From the NCBI GenBank assembly GCA_003552345.1, contig PULM01000060.1:1-35311 (forward strand): a stretch of 35,311 nt of DNA. The letters run 5' to 3'. Position 1 is the first letter of the stretch. Each line of letters starts with the position of its first letter. A model generated the notes under the pieces. It saw only the letters and a program-made list of their open reading frames with translations. It was not told the origin of the DNA and searched no databases. Below, one piece after another: positions 17,559-24,343 of the stretch. The stretch is from Ectothiorhodospiraceae bacterium (lineage in GTDB: Bacteria; Pseudomonadota; Gammaproteobacteria; Nitrococcales; Halorhodospiraceae). The position numbers and the translations under genes are program-made.

Positions 17559-17939
17559 TCAGTCGAGCAGCGGGTAGGTGCCGTTTTCGTCGTGGACCTC
17601 GCGGCCGGTCAGCGGCGGGTTGAAGACGCACATCAGGCGCAGCTCTTCCTCGGCACGCAGGTAGTGCTTCTCATGACCGTCGAGGCCGTAGAGCATGCCT
17701 GGCTCGATGGTGTAGGTCTCACCACCGACGACCTCGATCTCGCCCTTGCCCGAGATGCAGTAGACCGACTCGAGGTGGTTGGCGTACCAGATGAACATGT
17801 CGGTGCCGGCCTTGATGATGGTCTCGTGGAACGAGAACCCCATCCCGTCCTCCTTGAGGATGATCCGGCGGCTGATGAATTCGTCGGTCTCGACCTCGCG
17901 GTCGGAGCCGATGATGTCCTTCATGTGGCGGACGATCAT
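17559..17939 (-). CDS. ectC: L-ectoine synthase
   Basis: EctC closes N-gamma-acetyl-L-2,4-diaminobutyrate to ectoine, the last step of synthesis of this cytoplasmic compatible solute. The 126-residue cupin protein has the family start (MIVRHMKDIIGSDREV) and metal/substrate-binding region (WYANHLESVYCISGKGEIEV, then LYGLDGHEKHYLRAEEEL). Its length is close to the usual 130 or so residues. The ATG at 17939 replaces the longer ORF-track start, whose extra 52 residues are translated spacer. It is the last gene of ectABC, 115 bases after ectB across a spacer holding two hairpins. No aspartokinase gene follows. Confidence 0.97.
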   Translation of the reverse strand: MIVRHMKDIIGSDREVETDEFISRRIILKEDGMGFSFHETIIKAGTDMFIWYANHLESVYCISGKGEIEVVGGETYTIEPGMLYGLDGHEKHYLRAEEELRLMCVFNPPLTGREVHDENGTYPLLD

Positions 17940-17963
17940 GGTGCACCTCGCTTGCTGGTGATG

Positions 17964-17997
17964 GGCCTGGCGGGGGGTGGCAACCCCCCGCCAGGCC
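17964..17997 (-). repeat. Perfect 15-bp hairpin in the ectB-ectC spacer
   Basis: GGCCTGGCGGGGGGT and its exact reverse complement flank a four-base loop (GGCA on the plus strand). It lies 24 bases upstream of the ectC start codon. In RNA it would be extremely stable. It has no downstream T-tract in either direction. Possible roles are mRNA processing, partial termination or stabilisation of ectAB message. Confidence 0.8.
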
Positions 17998-18013
17998 GGG
18001 ACAGGTTGGCCGG

Positions 18014-18045
18014 GGCTGCCGGCGGTGCTGGGGCCACCGGCAGCC
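18014..18045 (-). repeat. Second inverted repeat in the ectB-ectC spacer
   Basis: Perfect 9-base arms GGCTGCCGG/CCGGCAGCC lie just after the ectB stop codon, 16 bases from the stronger hairpin. Together the two structures fill most of the 115-base spacer between ectB and ectC. Confidence 0.6.
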
Positions 18046-18054
18046 GGGTCCGAT

Positions 18055-19338
18055 TCAGGCCAGTCCGCGGCGCTGCATGGCCTCGCCGAGGGCACGCTCG
18101 ATGATCGCCAGGCCCTCCTCGAGGTCCTGATCCTCGATGATCAGCGGCGGCAGAAGCTTGAGGACATCGTCCTCCGGGCCGGAGGTCTCGATGATCAGCC
18201 CGTGCTCGAAGGCGATCTCCGAGATCGTGCTGGCCAGCTCCTTGTCCTTGGTGAAGCGGATCCCGCGCATCATGCCGCGCCCGCGGTGCTCACCCCCGGC
18301 GCGGGGATACTTGTCGATCAGCTCCTGCAGCGCCTCGTAGATGCGCCGTGCCTTGCGCTCGGTCTCTCGCTGCAGGGCATCGTCGCTCCAGTAGAGCTCC
18401 AGGGCCCGCTTGGCGGTCACGAAGGCCAGGTTGTGGCCGCGGAAGGTGCCGTTGTGCTCACCCGGCTCCCAGATATCGTGCTCGGGCTTGACCAGGGTCA
18501 GCGACATGGGCAGCCCGTAGCCGCTGATCGACTTGGAGACGGTGACGATATCCGGGGTGATCCCAGCCTCCTCGAAGCTGAAATACGGCCCGGTGCGGCC
18601 GTTGCCGGTCTGGATGTCGTCGACGATCAGCAGTAGGTCGTGCTTGCGGCAGAGCTCTTCGAGGCCCTTGAGCCACTGCATGCTGCAGGCCGCCAGGCCG
18701 CCCTCGCCCTGCACCGTCTCGGTGATGATCGCCGCCGGGTGGTCCACGCCACTGCCCTTGTCGGCAAGCAGCTTGTCCATGTACTCGAGCGTATCGACGT
18801 CCTGCCCGAAGTAGCCGCAGTAGGGCATGCTCTCGCTGTAGGTCAGCGGGAAACCGGCCCCCTTGCGCTTGAAGGCGTTGCCGGTGACCGCCAGCGAGCC
18901 GACGGTCATGCCGTGGAAGGCGTTGGTGAACGAGACCATGCGCTGGCGGCCGGTGACCTTGCGGGCGATCTTCAGCGCCGCCTCGACGGCGTTGGTGCCT
19001 GTCGGTCCGGGGAACTGCACGCGGTAGTGCATGCCACGCGGCTCGAGGATGAGCCGGTGGAAGGTCTCCAGGAACTCGGCACGGGCCACCGAAGCCATGT
19101 CCAGGCTGTGGACAATGCGGTCATCCTGCAGGTACTCGAGCAGCGGCTTCTTAAGTTCCGGGTTGTTGTGCCCGTAGTTGAGCACGCTGGCTCCGGCGAA
19201 GAAATCCAGGTAGCCGTTGCCGTCGGTGTCGTAGACCCGTACCCCGCTGGCCTTGTCGAACGGCTTAGGGAAGGTGCGGATGTAGGAGCGCACGACCGAC
19301 TCGTGCTGCTCGATGGTCTGCATTACATCAAGGGTCAT
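18055..19338 (-). CDS. ectB: L-2,4-diaminobutyrate--2-oxoglutarate transaminase
   Basis: EctB transfers an amino group from glutamate to aspartate semialdehyde, giving L-2,4-diaminobutyrate, the first committed step of ectoine synthesis. The 427-residue protein is a class-III PLP aminotransferase of normal length. Visible features are FPGPTGTNAVEAALK for cofactor phosphate binding, SFTNAFHGMTVGSLAVTG, the PLP-pyridine aspartate in VDDIQTGNGRTG, and the Schiff-base lysine in TVSKSISGYGLP. The ATG at 19338 is preceded by GAGG. It starts 65 bases after ectA and belongs to the ectABC operon. Confidence 0.97.
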   Translation of the reverse strand: MTLDVMQTIEQHESVVRSYIRTFPKPFDKASGVRVYDTDGNGYLDFFAGASVLNYGHNNPELKKPLLEYLQDDRIVHSLDMASVARAEFLETFHRLILEPRGMHYRVQFPGPTGTNAVEAALKIARKVTGRQRMVSFTNAFHGMTVGSLAVTGNAFKRKGAGFPLTYSESMPYCGYFGQDVDTLEYMDKLLADKGSGVDHPAAIITETVQGEGGLAACSMQWLKGLEELCRKHDLLLIVDDIQTGNGRTGPYFSFEEAGITPDIVTVSKSISGYGLPMSLTLVKPEHDIWEPGEHNGTFRGHNLAFVTAKRALELYWSDDALQRETERKARRIYEALQELIDKYPRAGGEHRGRGMMRGIRFTKDKELASTISEIAFEHGLIIETSGPEDDVLKLLPPLIIEDQDLEEGLAIIERALGEAMQRRGLA

Positions 19339-19403
19339 GGCGTTGTTGCCTCGGTTTTGACATGCAATGGGTTGGGCGGCCCGCGGCGGTGGGCGCCGCA
19401 GAC

Positions 19404-19895
19404 TCAGCGAATGGGGGCGATGCGGTAGTGTTCTTCGGACTCATGTCCTGGCGGGAAGTGATCCTCGCGGAAGTACTCGCTGACCCGCACCTCGGCCCCG
19501 CGCTCCCGGGCGATGGCCTGGAACAGGCCGCGGGAGGCCGCATTGGAGGGCGAGATCGTGGTCTCCAGGACCCGGGCGTCACGGATGCCGGCGGTCTCGA
19601 GGAAGGCGCGCACCAGGCGCTTGCCCAGGCCGCGGCCCTGGGCGTCCGGGTCGATGCCGATCTGCCAGAGGAAGGCGGATTCAGGGCGCTGCGGCAGGCG
19701 CAGGCCGGTGACGAAGCCGAGCAGGGCGTCGTCCTCTTCGGCCACCACGCAGGTGTCGGCAAACTCCGTGCACAGGAGCAGGTAGAGGTAGCAGGAGTTG
19801 ACGTCCAGGACGCCGGTGCGCTGAACCAGCTGGTGGATGGCGGCCCCGTCTTCCCGCGCCGGGGGGCGAAAGACGATGGTAGGTTCCTCGGACAA
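19404..19895 (-). CDS. ectA: L-2,4-diaminobutyrate N-gamma-acetyltransferase
   Basis: EctA acetylates diaminobutyrate with acetyl-CoA, the second step of ectoine synthesis. The 163-residue GNAT-fold protein has the family N-terminus (IVFRPPAREDGAAIHQLVQ), the conserved VLDVNSCYLYLLLCTEFADT, and the acetyl-CoA-binding loop IDPDAQGRGLGKRLV. The C-terminus ends in the usual GHESEEHYRI. The start must be a TTG at 19895: an in-frame stop lies shortly upstream and no ATG or GTG fits. It is the first gene of ectABC, with a readable promoter upstream. Confidence 0.95.
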   Translation of the reverse strand: MSEEPTIVFRPPAREDGAAIHQLVQRTGVLDVNSCYLYLLLCTEFADTCVVAEEDDALLGFVTGLRLPQRPESAFLWQIGIDPDAQGRGLGKRLVRAFLETAGIRDARVLETTISPSNAASRGLFQAIARERGAEVRVSEYFREDHFPPGHESEEHYRIAPIR

Positions 19896-19905
19896 CGAGC
19901 TGCGC

Positions 19906-19919
19906 TCTTGTTCACAAGA
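19906..19919 (-). promoter_or_regulatory. Palindrome just downstream of the ectA transcription start: candidate operator
   Basis: TCTTGT-TC-ACAAGA is a perfect 6+2+6 inverted repeat. It spans roughly +2 to +15 relative to the start predicted from the promoter, a classic repressor position. MarR-type regulators of ectoine genes are known in other bacteria, but no regulator gene lies here and the site sequence is not one I recognise. Confidence 0.45.
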
Positions 19920-19928
19920 TTCGCATCA

Positions 19929-19957
19929 ATTACAGCAGCCGCCCCGGGGGTGGTCAA
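19929..19957 (-). promoter_or_regulatory. Predicted sigma70 promoter of ectABC with extended -10
   Basis: Minus strand: -35 TTGACC (19952-19957), exactly 17 bases, then -10 TGTAAT (19929-19934) preceded by TGC, giving an extended -10 (TGnTGTAAT). The -35 matches five of six consensus bases. The predicted start near 19922 leaves a leader of about 26 bases before the TTG codon. Confidence 0.6.
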
Positions 19958-20095
19958 GCCGGGCCGCTGGCGCGGGCGCCGGGCCGGGCGGGTCGCCGCC
20001 GGGCGGGATCAGCGGTATATTGCCCGCCCGCAGCGCGCGCAGAGACCACCGCCGCGTCCCCCCAGCGGGGTGTGGGCCGGCGCAGGAGGGATGGC

Positions 20096-20758
20096 ATGAC
20101 GCAGACCGTGATCGTCGCCCTGGAGACGGCCACCGAGGGCTGTTCGGTGGCCGTCTATCGCGACGGCGAGATCTTCGCCCACAGCGAGGAGGCCCCGCGC
20201 CGGCACACCGCGCGGCTGCTGCCGATGCTCGAGGCCGTGATGGCGCAGGCCGGCGTGGGCGGCGACGATGTTGCCGCGGTGGCCTTTGGCCAGGGGCCCG
20301 GGGCCTTTGCCGGCGTGCGTCTGGCGGCCTCCGCGGCCCAGGGGCTGTGCACGGCGTGGGGGGTGCCGGCGCTGCCGGTTTCCACCCTGGCCGCCCTGGC
20401 CGAGGGGGCACGCCGCCGCCACGGGGCCGGGCAGGTGCTGGCGGCCCTGGATGCCCGCATGGGCCAGGTTTACTGGGGCAGCTATCGCGCCTTGGGTAGC
20501 GCGGGGGTGGCGCTGGCCGGGGGTGCCGAGGCCGTCGATGCGCCCCAGGACGTGGCCGGAGGCGGCGACGACTGGTTCGGGGTCGGCCGCGGCTTCGCCG
20601 CCTACGCCGAGCAGTTGCCGGTCACCGGAGCCGGGCGCGACCCCGAGGCCTTGCCCGAGGCCCGCGATCTGCTGCCGATGGCGCTGGCGGACAGGCGTGC
20701 GGGACGCGTCTGCGATGCCGAGGCGGTGCGCCCGGTCTATCTGCGCGAAGGGGTCTAG
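20096..20758 (+). CDS. tsaB: tRNA threonylcarbamoyladenosine synthesis protein TsaB
   Basis: TsaB is the non-catalytic partner of TsaD in making t6A at position 37 of ANN-decoding tRNAs. The 220-residue ASKHA-fold protein begins TQTVIVALETATEGCSVAVY and carries AVAFGQGPGAFAGVRLAASAAQGL, the family signature. The ATG at 20096 has AGGAGG 6 bases upstream, so the ORF-track extension is rejected. It is divergent from ectA across 200 bases and convergent with znuA. That spacer holds the ectA promoter and operator candidate; I see no clear tsaB promoter. Confidence 0.93.
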   Translation: MTQTVIVALETATEGCSVAVYRDGEIFAHSEEAPRRHTARLLPMLEAVMAQAGVGGDDVAAVAFGQGPGAFAGVRLAASAAQGLCTAWGVPALPVSTLAALAEGARRRHGAGQVLAALDARMGQVYWGSYRALGSAGVALAGGAEAVDAPQDVAGGGDDWFGVGRGFAAYAEQLPVTGAGRDPEALPEARDLLPMALADRRAGRVCDAEAVRPVYLREGV

Positions 20759-20776
20759 GCCCGCCGCGGCGTCGCC

Positions 20777-21694
20777 TTACCGATCCTGATCGAGGCAGTC
20801 GAGGAAGCCGTCCGCCAACCGCTCCAGCAGCTGGAAGTACGCCTTCGGCCCCGGCTCCAGGCCGGCGCCCAGGGGGTCGAGCTCACCCGGGCGGGCATCC
20901 AGGCCGCGGACCAGCGAGCGCACGATGGCCGGCTCGAACTGCGGCTCGCTGAACACGCAGACGGCGCCGAGTTCGCGGATCTGCCCGCGCAGTTCGTTGA
21001 GATGGCGCGCCCCCGGGGGCTGCTCGGGGTGAATCGTCACCGCGCCGACGGCCTCGAGGCCGAAGCGCTGCTCGAAGTACTGGTAGGCGTCGTGGAAGAC
21101 CACATAGGGGCGCCCGCGGACGGGCTCCAGGCGCTGGTTGAGGTCCGCCTCGAGCTCCGAGAGGCGTTGTTTCTGCGCCTCGGCGTTGTCGCGGTAGGTG
21201 TCGGCGTGCTCCGGGTCGAGTTCGGCCAGCCGTTCGGCCACTGCGGCGGTGATCGTCTGAGCGTTCCGGGGATCCAGCCAGATGTGGTAATCCCGGCGGT
21301 GGGCATCGTCGTTGCCGTGGTCATGCCCGTGCTCGCCCCATGCTTCGCCGTCGCGGCCGCCCAGCAGCTCGATGCCGTCGAGATCGGCGGCGGCCAGTAC
21401 GCTCTGCCGATCCCCCCGGGCGTCCAGGGCGCGCTCAAGGAAGGCTTCCATGTGCGGCGAAACGTGGACGACCAGATCGGCACTGCGCACGGCGCGCGCC
21501 TCGGAGGGGCGCATGGAGTAGGTGTGGGGCGAGTCGCCGGCGGCGAGCAGGAGTTCCGGCTCACTGACTCCGTCGGTGACCCCGGCCACCAGGCTGTGCA
21601 GGGGCTTGATCGAGACCACCACCTGCGGCGCCGCTGCGGCGGGGCCGCAGGCGAGCAGGGCCAGGGTAGTGAGAAGGGCGGTAAGCGTGCGCAT
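20777..21694 (-). CDS. znuA: Zinc ABC transporter substrate-binding protein
   Basis: ZnuA captures Zn2+ in the periplasm and delivers it to ZnuB. The 305-residue cluster A-I protein has an export signal (LTALLTTLALLACGPAAAA); the cysteine could make it a lipoprotein, but the -2 Leu is atypical. Zinc ligands are visible as His in SIKPLHSLVAG, GDSPHTYSMRPS and DYHIWLDPRNA, with an acidic ligand expected near the C-terminus. A short His/Asp-rich loop (GEHGHDHGNDDAHRRD) is typical of ZnuA. It is divergent from zur-znuCB, sharing the intergenic Zur-box candidate. Confidence 0.93.
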   Translation of the reverse strand: MRTLTALLTTLALLACGPAAAAPQVVVSIKPLHSLVAGVTDGVSEPELLLAAGDSPHTYSMRPSEARAVRSADLVVHVSPHMEAFLERALDARGDRQSVLAAADLDGIELLGGRDGEAWGEHGHDHGNDDAHRRDYHIWLDPRNAQTITAAVAERLAELDPEHADTYRDNAEAQKQRLSELEADLNQRLEPVRGRPYVVFHDAYQYFEQRFGLEAVGAVTIHPEQPPGARHLNELRGQIRELGAVCVFSEPQFEPAIVRSLVRGLDARPGELDPLGAGLEPGPKAYFQLLERLADGFLDCLDQDR

Positions 21695-21723
21695 GGGTCG
21701 GAACCCCGGGATGTATTCGTGAA

Positions 21724-21741
21724 ATGGTAATGTTATACCAT
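21724..21741. promoter_or_regulatory. Candidate Zur box between znuA and zur
   Basis: ATGGTA-ATGTTA-TACCAT is a palindrome with perfect 6-base arms in the only AT-rich part of the znuA-zur spacer. It begins directly after GAA, giving GAAATGGTAATGTTATA, close to the E. coli Zur half-site GAAATGTTATA. Its position 29 bases before znuA and 30 before zur would let it control both directions. Confidence 0.6.
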
Positions 21742-21771
21742 ACCAAATTCATCTGTAGCGGCGAGCAAGCA

Positions 21772-22266
21772 ATGGCCTCCGCAAACCGTCCGCTGGTCAC
21801 CGGATTCCCGGGCAGCGATCACGATCACGGCGTCTGCCGCGAGGCGGTCCTGGCCCGGGCCGATGCCCTGTGCCGCAGCCGCGGGATGCGTTTTACCCGG
21901 CTGCGTCGCCAGGTGCTCGAGCTGATCTGGGACGAGCACCGCCCGGTCAAGGCGTACGAGCTGCTCGAGCGCCTGCGCGCCGAGCGCGCTGGTGCGGCGC
22001 CGCCGACGGTCTATCGCACCCTCGACTTCCTCCTCCAGGAGGGGCTGATCCACCGGGTGGAGTCGCTCAACGCCTATGTCGGCTGCGGCGATCCGGGCCA
22101 TCTCCACCCCGTGCAGCTGCTGGTCTGCCGCTGCTGCGCGGCGGTGGCCGAACTCGCCGACGACGAGGTCGCCCGGCTGCTCCGTCACAAGGCGGGGCGG
22201 ATGGGCTTTCAGGCCGACTCCGCGGTGGTGGAGGTGGAAGGCGTATGCCCGCAGTGCAGCAGCTAG
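21772..22266 (+). CDS. zur: Zinc uptake regulator Zur (Fur family)
   Basis: This 164-residue Fur-family repressor binds DNA when loaded with zinc. It has the N-terminal winged helix (GMRFTRLRRQVLELIWDEHRPVKAYELLERL, TVYRTLDFLLQEGLIHRVESL) and a C-terminal metal domain with the structural zinc site CRCC...CPQC and the HLHP region. The neighbourhood (znuA, znuC, znuB) and the FVxRVESLNAYVGC-like segment favour Zur over Fur. The ATG at 21772 is preferred to the ATG at 21724, which would put the coding region inside the operator. It overlaps znuC. Confidence 0.93.
   Translation: MASANRPLVTGFPGSDHDHGVCREAVLARADALCRSRGMRFTRLRRQVLELIWDEHRPVKAYELLERLRAERAGAAPPTVYRTLDFLLQEGLIHRVESLNAYVGCGDPGHLHPVQLLVCRCCAAVAELADDEVARLLRHKAGRMGFQADSAVVEVEGVCPQCSS
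22230..22235 (+). promoter_or_regulatory. Shine-Dalgarno deciding the znuC start
   Basis: GGAGGT lies 9 bases before the ATG at 22245. The alternative ATG at 22269 has no ribosome binding site. The site is inside the zur coding region, so znuC translation is coupled to zur. Confidence 0.65.
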
Positions 22267-23039
22267 CCATGCAGGCCTCCGGCGAGGCCCCGCGGATCCG
22301 CCTGCAGGATGTGGCCGTCACCCTGGGCGGGCGGTCGATCCTCGAGGACGTCAGCCTGGATGTGGTGCCGGGGCGGATCACTACGCTCGTCGGCAATAAC
22401 GGCGCCGGCAAGACCACCCTGCTGCGGGTGGTGGTCGGGCTGACCCGGCCGGCCGCCGGCCGGGTCTGGCGAGCATCGCGGGTGCGCATCGGCTACGTGC
22501 CGCAGCACTTCGCGGTGGACGTCAATCTGCCCATCACGGCGCGGCGGTTCATGGCCCTGTCCGGATACGCCGATGCCGCCCGCTGGCAGGAAGTGGTGGA
22601 TGACACCGGGGTCGCCGCACTCCTCGATCAGCCCCTGCAGGGGCTCTCCGGCGGCGAGATGCGCCGCATCCTGCTCGCCCGGGCGTTGCTCCAGCACCCC
22701 TCGGTGCTGGCCCTGGATGAGCCGGCGGCGGGTCTGGATGGGCGCAGCCAGGGGGCGCTCTACCGGCTGATCGGCACCCTTCGGGATCGCTACGGCTGCG
22801 CCGTGGTGGTCATCTCCCACGATCTGAACCTGGTCATGGCGGCCAGCGATGAGGTGCTCTGTCTGGAACACGGTCGCATCGCCTGCCGCGGTGCGCCGGC
22901 GTCGGTGATCGAGCATCCGGAGTATCAGAAGCTCTTCGGCTCGCACCTGGGGCCGGATACCGGAGTCTTCCCCCACGACCACCACGATCATTCCCACGCC
23001 CACCCGAGGCGCAGCGCGGCAGGGGGTGGCCATGGATGA
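22245..23039 (+). CDS. znuC: Zinc ABC transporter ATP-binding protein
   Basis: ZnuC energises zinc import through ZnuB. The 264-residue ABC ATPase has Walker A (GNNGAGKTT), Q-loop (YVPQHFAVD), ABC signature (LSGGEMRR), Walker B (VLALDEPAAGLD) and the switch His (VVISHDLN). The C-terminus is His-rich (HDHHDHSHAHP), common in zinc transporters. The ORF track begins at 21870, but that extension lies out of frame over zur. The ATG at 22245 overlaps zur by 22 bases. The stop overlaps the start of znuB. Confidence 0.95.
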   Translation: MPAVQQLAMQASGEAPRIRLQDVAVTLGGRSILEDVSLDVVPGRITTLVGNNGAGKTTLLRVVVGLTRPAAGRVWRASRVRIGYVPQHFAVDVNLPITARRFMALSGYADAARWQEVVDDTGVAALLDQPLQGLSGGEMRRILLARALLQHPSVLALDEPAAGLDGRSQGALYRLIGTLRDRYGCAVVVISHDLNLVMAASDEVLCLEHGRIACRGAPASVIEHPEYQKLFGSHLGPDTGVFPHDHHDHSHAHPRRSAAGGGHG

Positions 23040-23829
23040 GTTCATCCTCACCGCGCTCGCCGCCGGGCTGGGGGTAGCCCTGGTGGCCGGCCCCCTGGGT
23101 AGCTTCGTGGTCTGGCGGCGGATGGCCTACTTCGGTGAGACCCTGGCCCACTCCGCACTGCTCGGGGTGGCGCTGGGGTTTCTCTTTGGCATCAACCTCA
23201 ACCTGGGCATCCTGGCCGTCTGCGTCGTGGTGGCCGTGCTGCTGGTGCTGCTGCGCCAGTATCAGCGCCTGGCCAGCGATACGGTGCTCGGCATCCTGGC
23301 GCACAGCTCGCTGTCGCTGGGGCTGGTGGCCATCGCCTTCATGGAGGGGCTGCGCGTCGATCTGATGGGGGATCTCTTCGGCGACATCCTCGCGGTGACA
23401 CCCACCGACCTCTACTGGATCTACGGCGGCGGGCTGCTGGTGCTCGCCACCCTGGTGGCCATCTGGCGGCCGCTGCTGAGTCTGACCCTGCACGAGGAGA
23501 TGGCCCGCGTGGAGGGGGTGCGGGTGCTGCCGGTCCAGCTCGTCTTCATGGCGCTGGTGGCGGCGACCATCGCCCTGGCCATGCAGGTCGTCGGAATCCT
23601 GCTGGTGATCTCCATGCTTATCATCCCCGCCGCCGCGGCGCGAGCGTTTGCCCGTACCCCGGAGCAGATGGCGGTGATTGCGGCACTGATCGGCGCGCTG
23701 GCAGTGCTCGGTGGCTTGGCCGGATCGTTCCAGTGGGATCTGCCCACCGGGCCGGCGATCGTCGTCACCGCCACGGCGATCTTCGCGCTGGTCACCAGCG
23801 CCCGTGGCCTGGGCGCGGCCCGTGCCTAG
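23032..23829 (+). CDS. znuB: Zinc ABC transporter permease
   Basis: ZnuB forms the inner-membrane channel of the zinc importer. The 265-residue protein is almost wholly hydrophobic with about seven or eight transmembrane helices. It carries family segments RRMAYFGETLAHSALLGVALG and LVISMLIIPAAAARAFARTP. The ATG at 23032 overlaps the znuC stop; a GTG two codons upstream is also possible. It is the last gene of zur-znuC-znuB and is convergent with hisI, 4 bases away. Confidence 0.94.
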   Translation: MDEFILTALAAGLGVALVAGPLGSFVVWRRMAYFGETLAHSALLGVALGFLFGINLNLGILAVCVVVAVLLVLLRQYQRLASDTVLGILAHSSLSLGLVAIAFMEGLRVDLMGDLFGDILAVTPTDLYWIYGGGLLVLATLVAIWRPLLSLTLHEEMARVEGVRVLPVQLVFMALVAATIALAMQVVGILLVISMLIIPAAAARAFARTPEQMAVIAALIGALAVLGGLAGSFQWDLPTGPAIVVTATAIFALVTSARGLGAARA

Positions 23830-23833
23830 GCCG

Positions 23834-24262
23834 TCAGCGGCTGTAGAGGGTCTGCGGGTCGATCTGCGGCGGTTCGTTGACCACCACCCGGTCGCCCTGG
23901 AGCACGTTGTAGAAGCAGGTGCGCCGCCCCGTGTGGCAGGCCGGGCCGTGCTGATCGACGCGCAGCAGCAGGGTGTCGCCGTCGCAGTCGAGGCGCAGCT
24001 CGCGCAGGTGCTGGACCTGGCCCGAGGATTCGCCCTTGCGCCAGAGTTTTCCGCGCGAGCGGGAGTAGTAACAGACGCGCCCGGTCTGTAGGGTTTCTTC
24101 TAGGGCCTCCCGGTTCATCCAGGCCAGCATCAGCACCTCGTTGCTGTCGTGCTGTTGCGCAATGGCCGGCAGCAGGCCGTCGGCATTGAAGGGCAGTTGG
24201 TCGAGCACCGCCGACCAGTCCAGGCCGTCTCCCGGGCGAGCCGTCTCGTTTTGTCCGATCAT
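23834..24262 (-). CDS. hisI: Phosphoribosyl-AMP cyclohydrolase
   Basis: HisI opens the purine ring of phosphoribosyl-AMP, the third step of histidine synthesis. The 142-residue protein shows family motifs in order: GLLPAIAQQHDSNEVLMLAWMN, TGRVCYYSRSRGKLWRKGESSG, LDCDGDTLLLRVDQHGPACHTG and RTCFY. The Cys and Asp residues that bind zinc and magnesium are intact. It is monofunctional (no HisE domain) and stands alone, away from a his operon. The ATG at 24262 has no purine-rich ribosome binding site. Confidence 0.95.
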   Translation of the reverse strand: MIGQNETARPGDGLDWSAVLDQLPFNADGLLPAIAQQHDSNEVLMLAWMNREALEETLQTGRVCYYSRSRGKLWRKGESSGQVQHLRELRLDCDGDTLLLRVDQHGPACHTGRRTCFYNVLQGDRVVVNEPPQIDPQTLYSR

Positions 24263-24343
24263 GATAGGGAGGATACAGGCTGGAGGCGGGCGGCTGAAGC
24301 CGGCAAGCTGGGCGGGGCGAGCAACAGTGAGGAGTGTCTAGCC

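Noticed and set aside
21870-22244. N-terminal extension of znuC in the ORF track
   Set aside because: It lies out of frame over zur, and the strong GGAGGT places the start at 22245.
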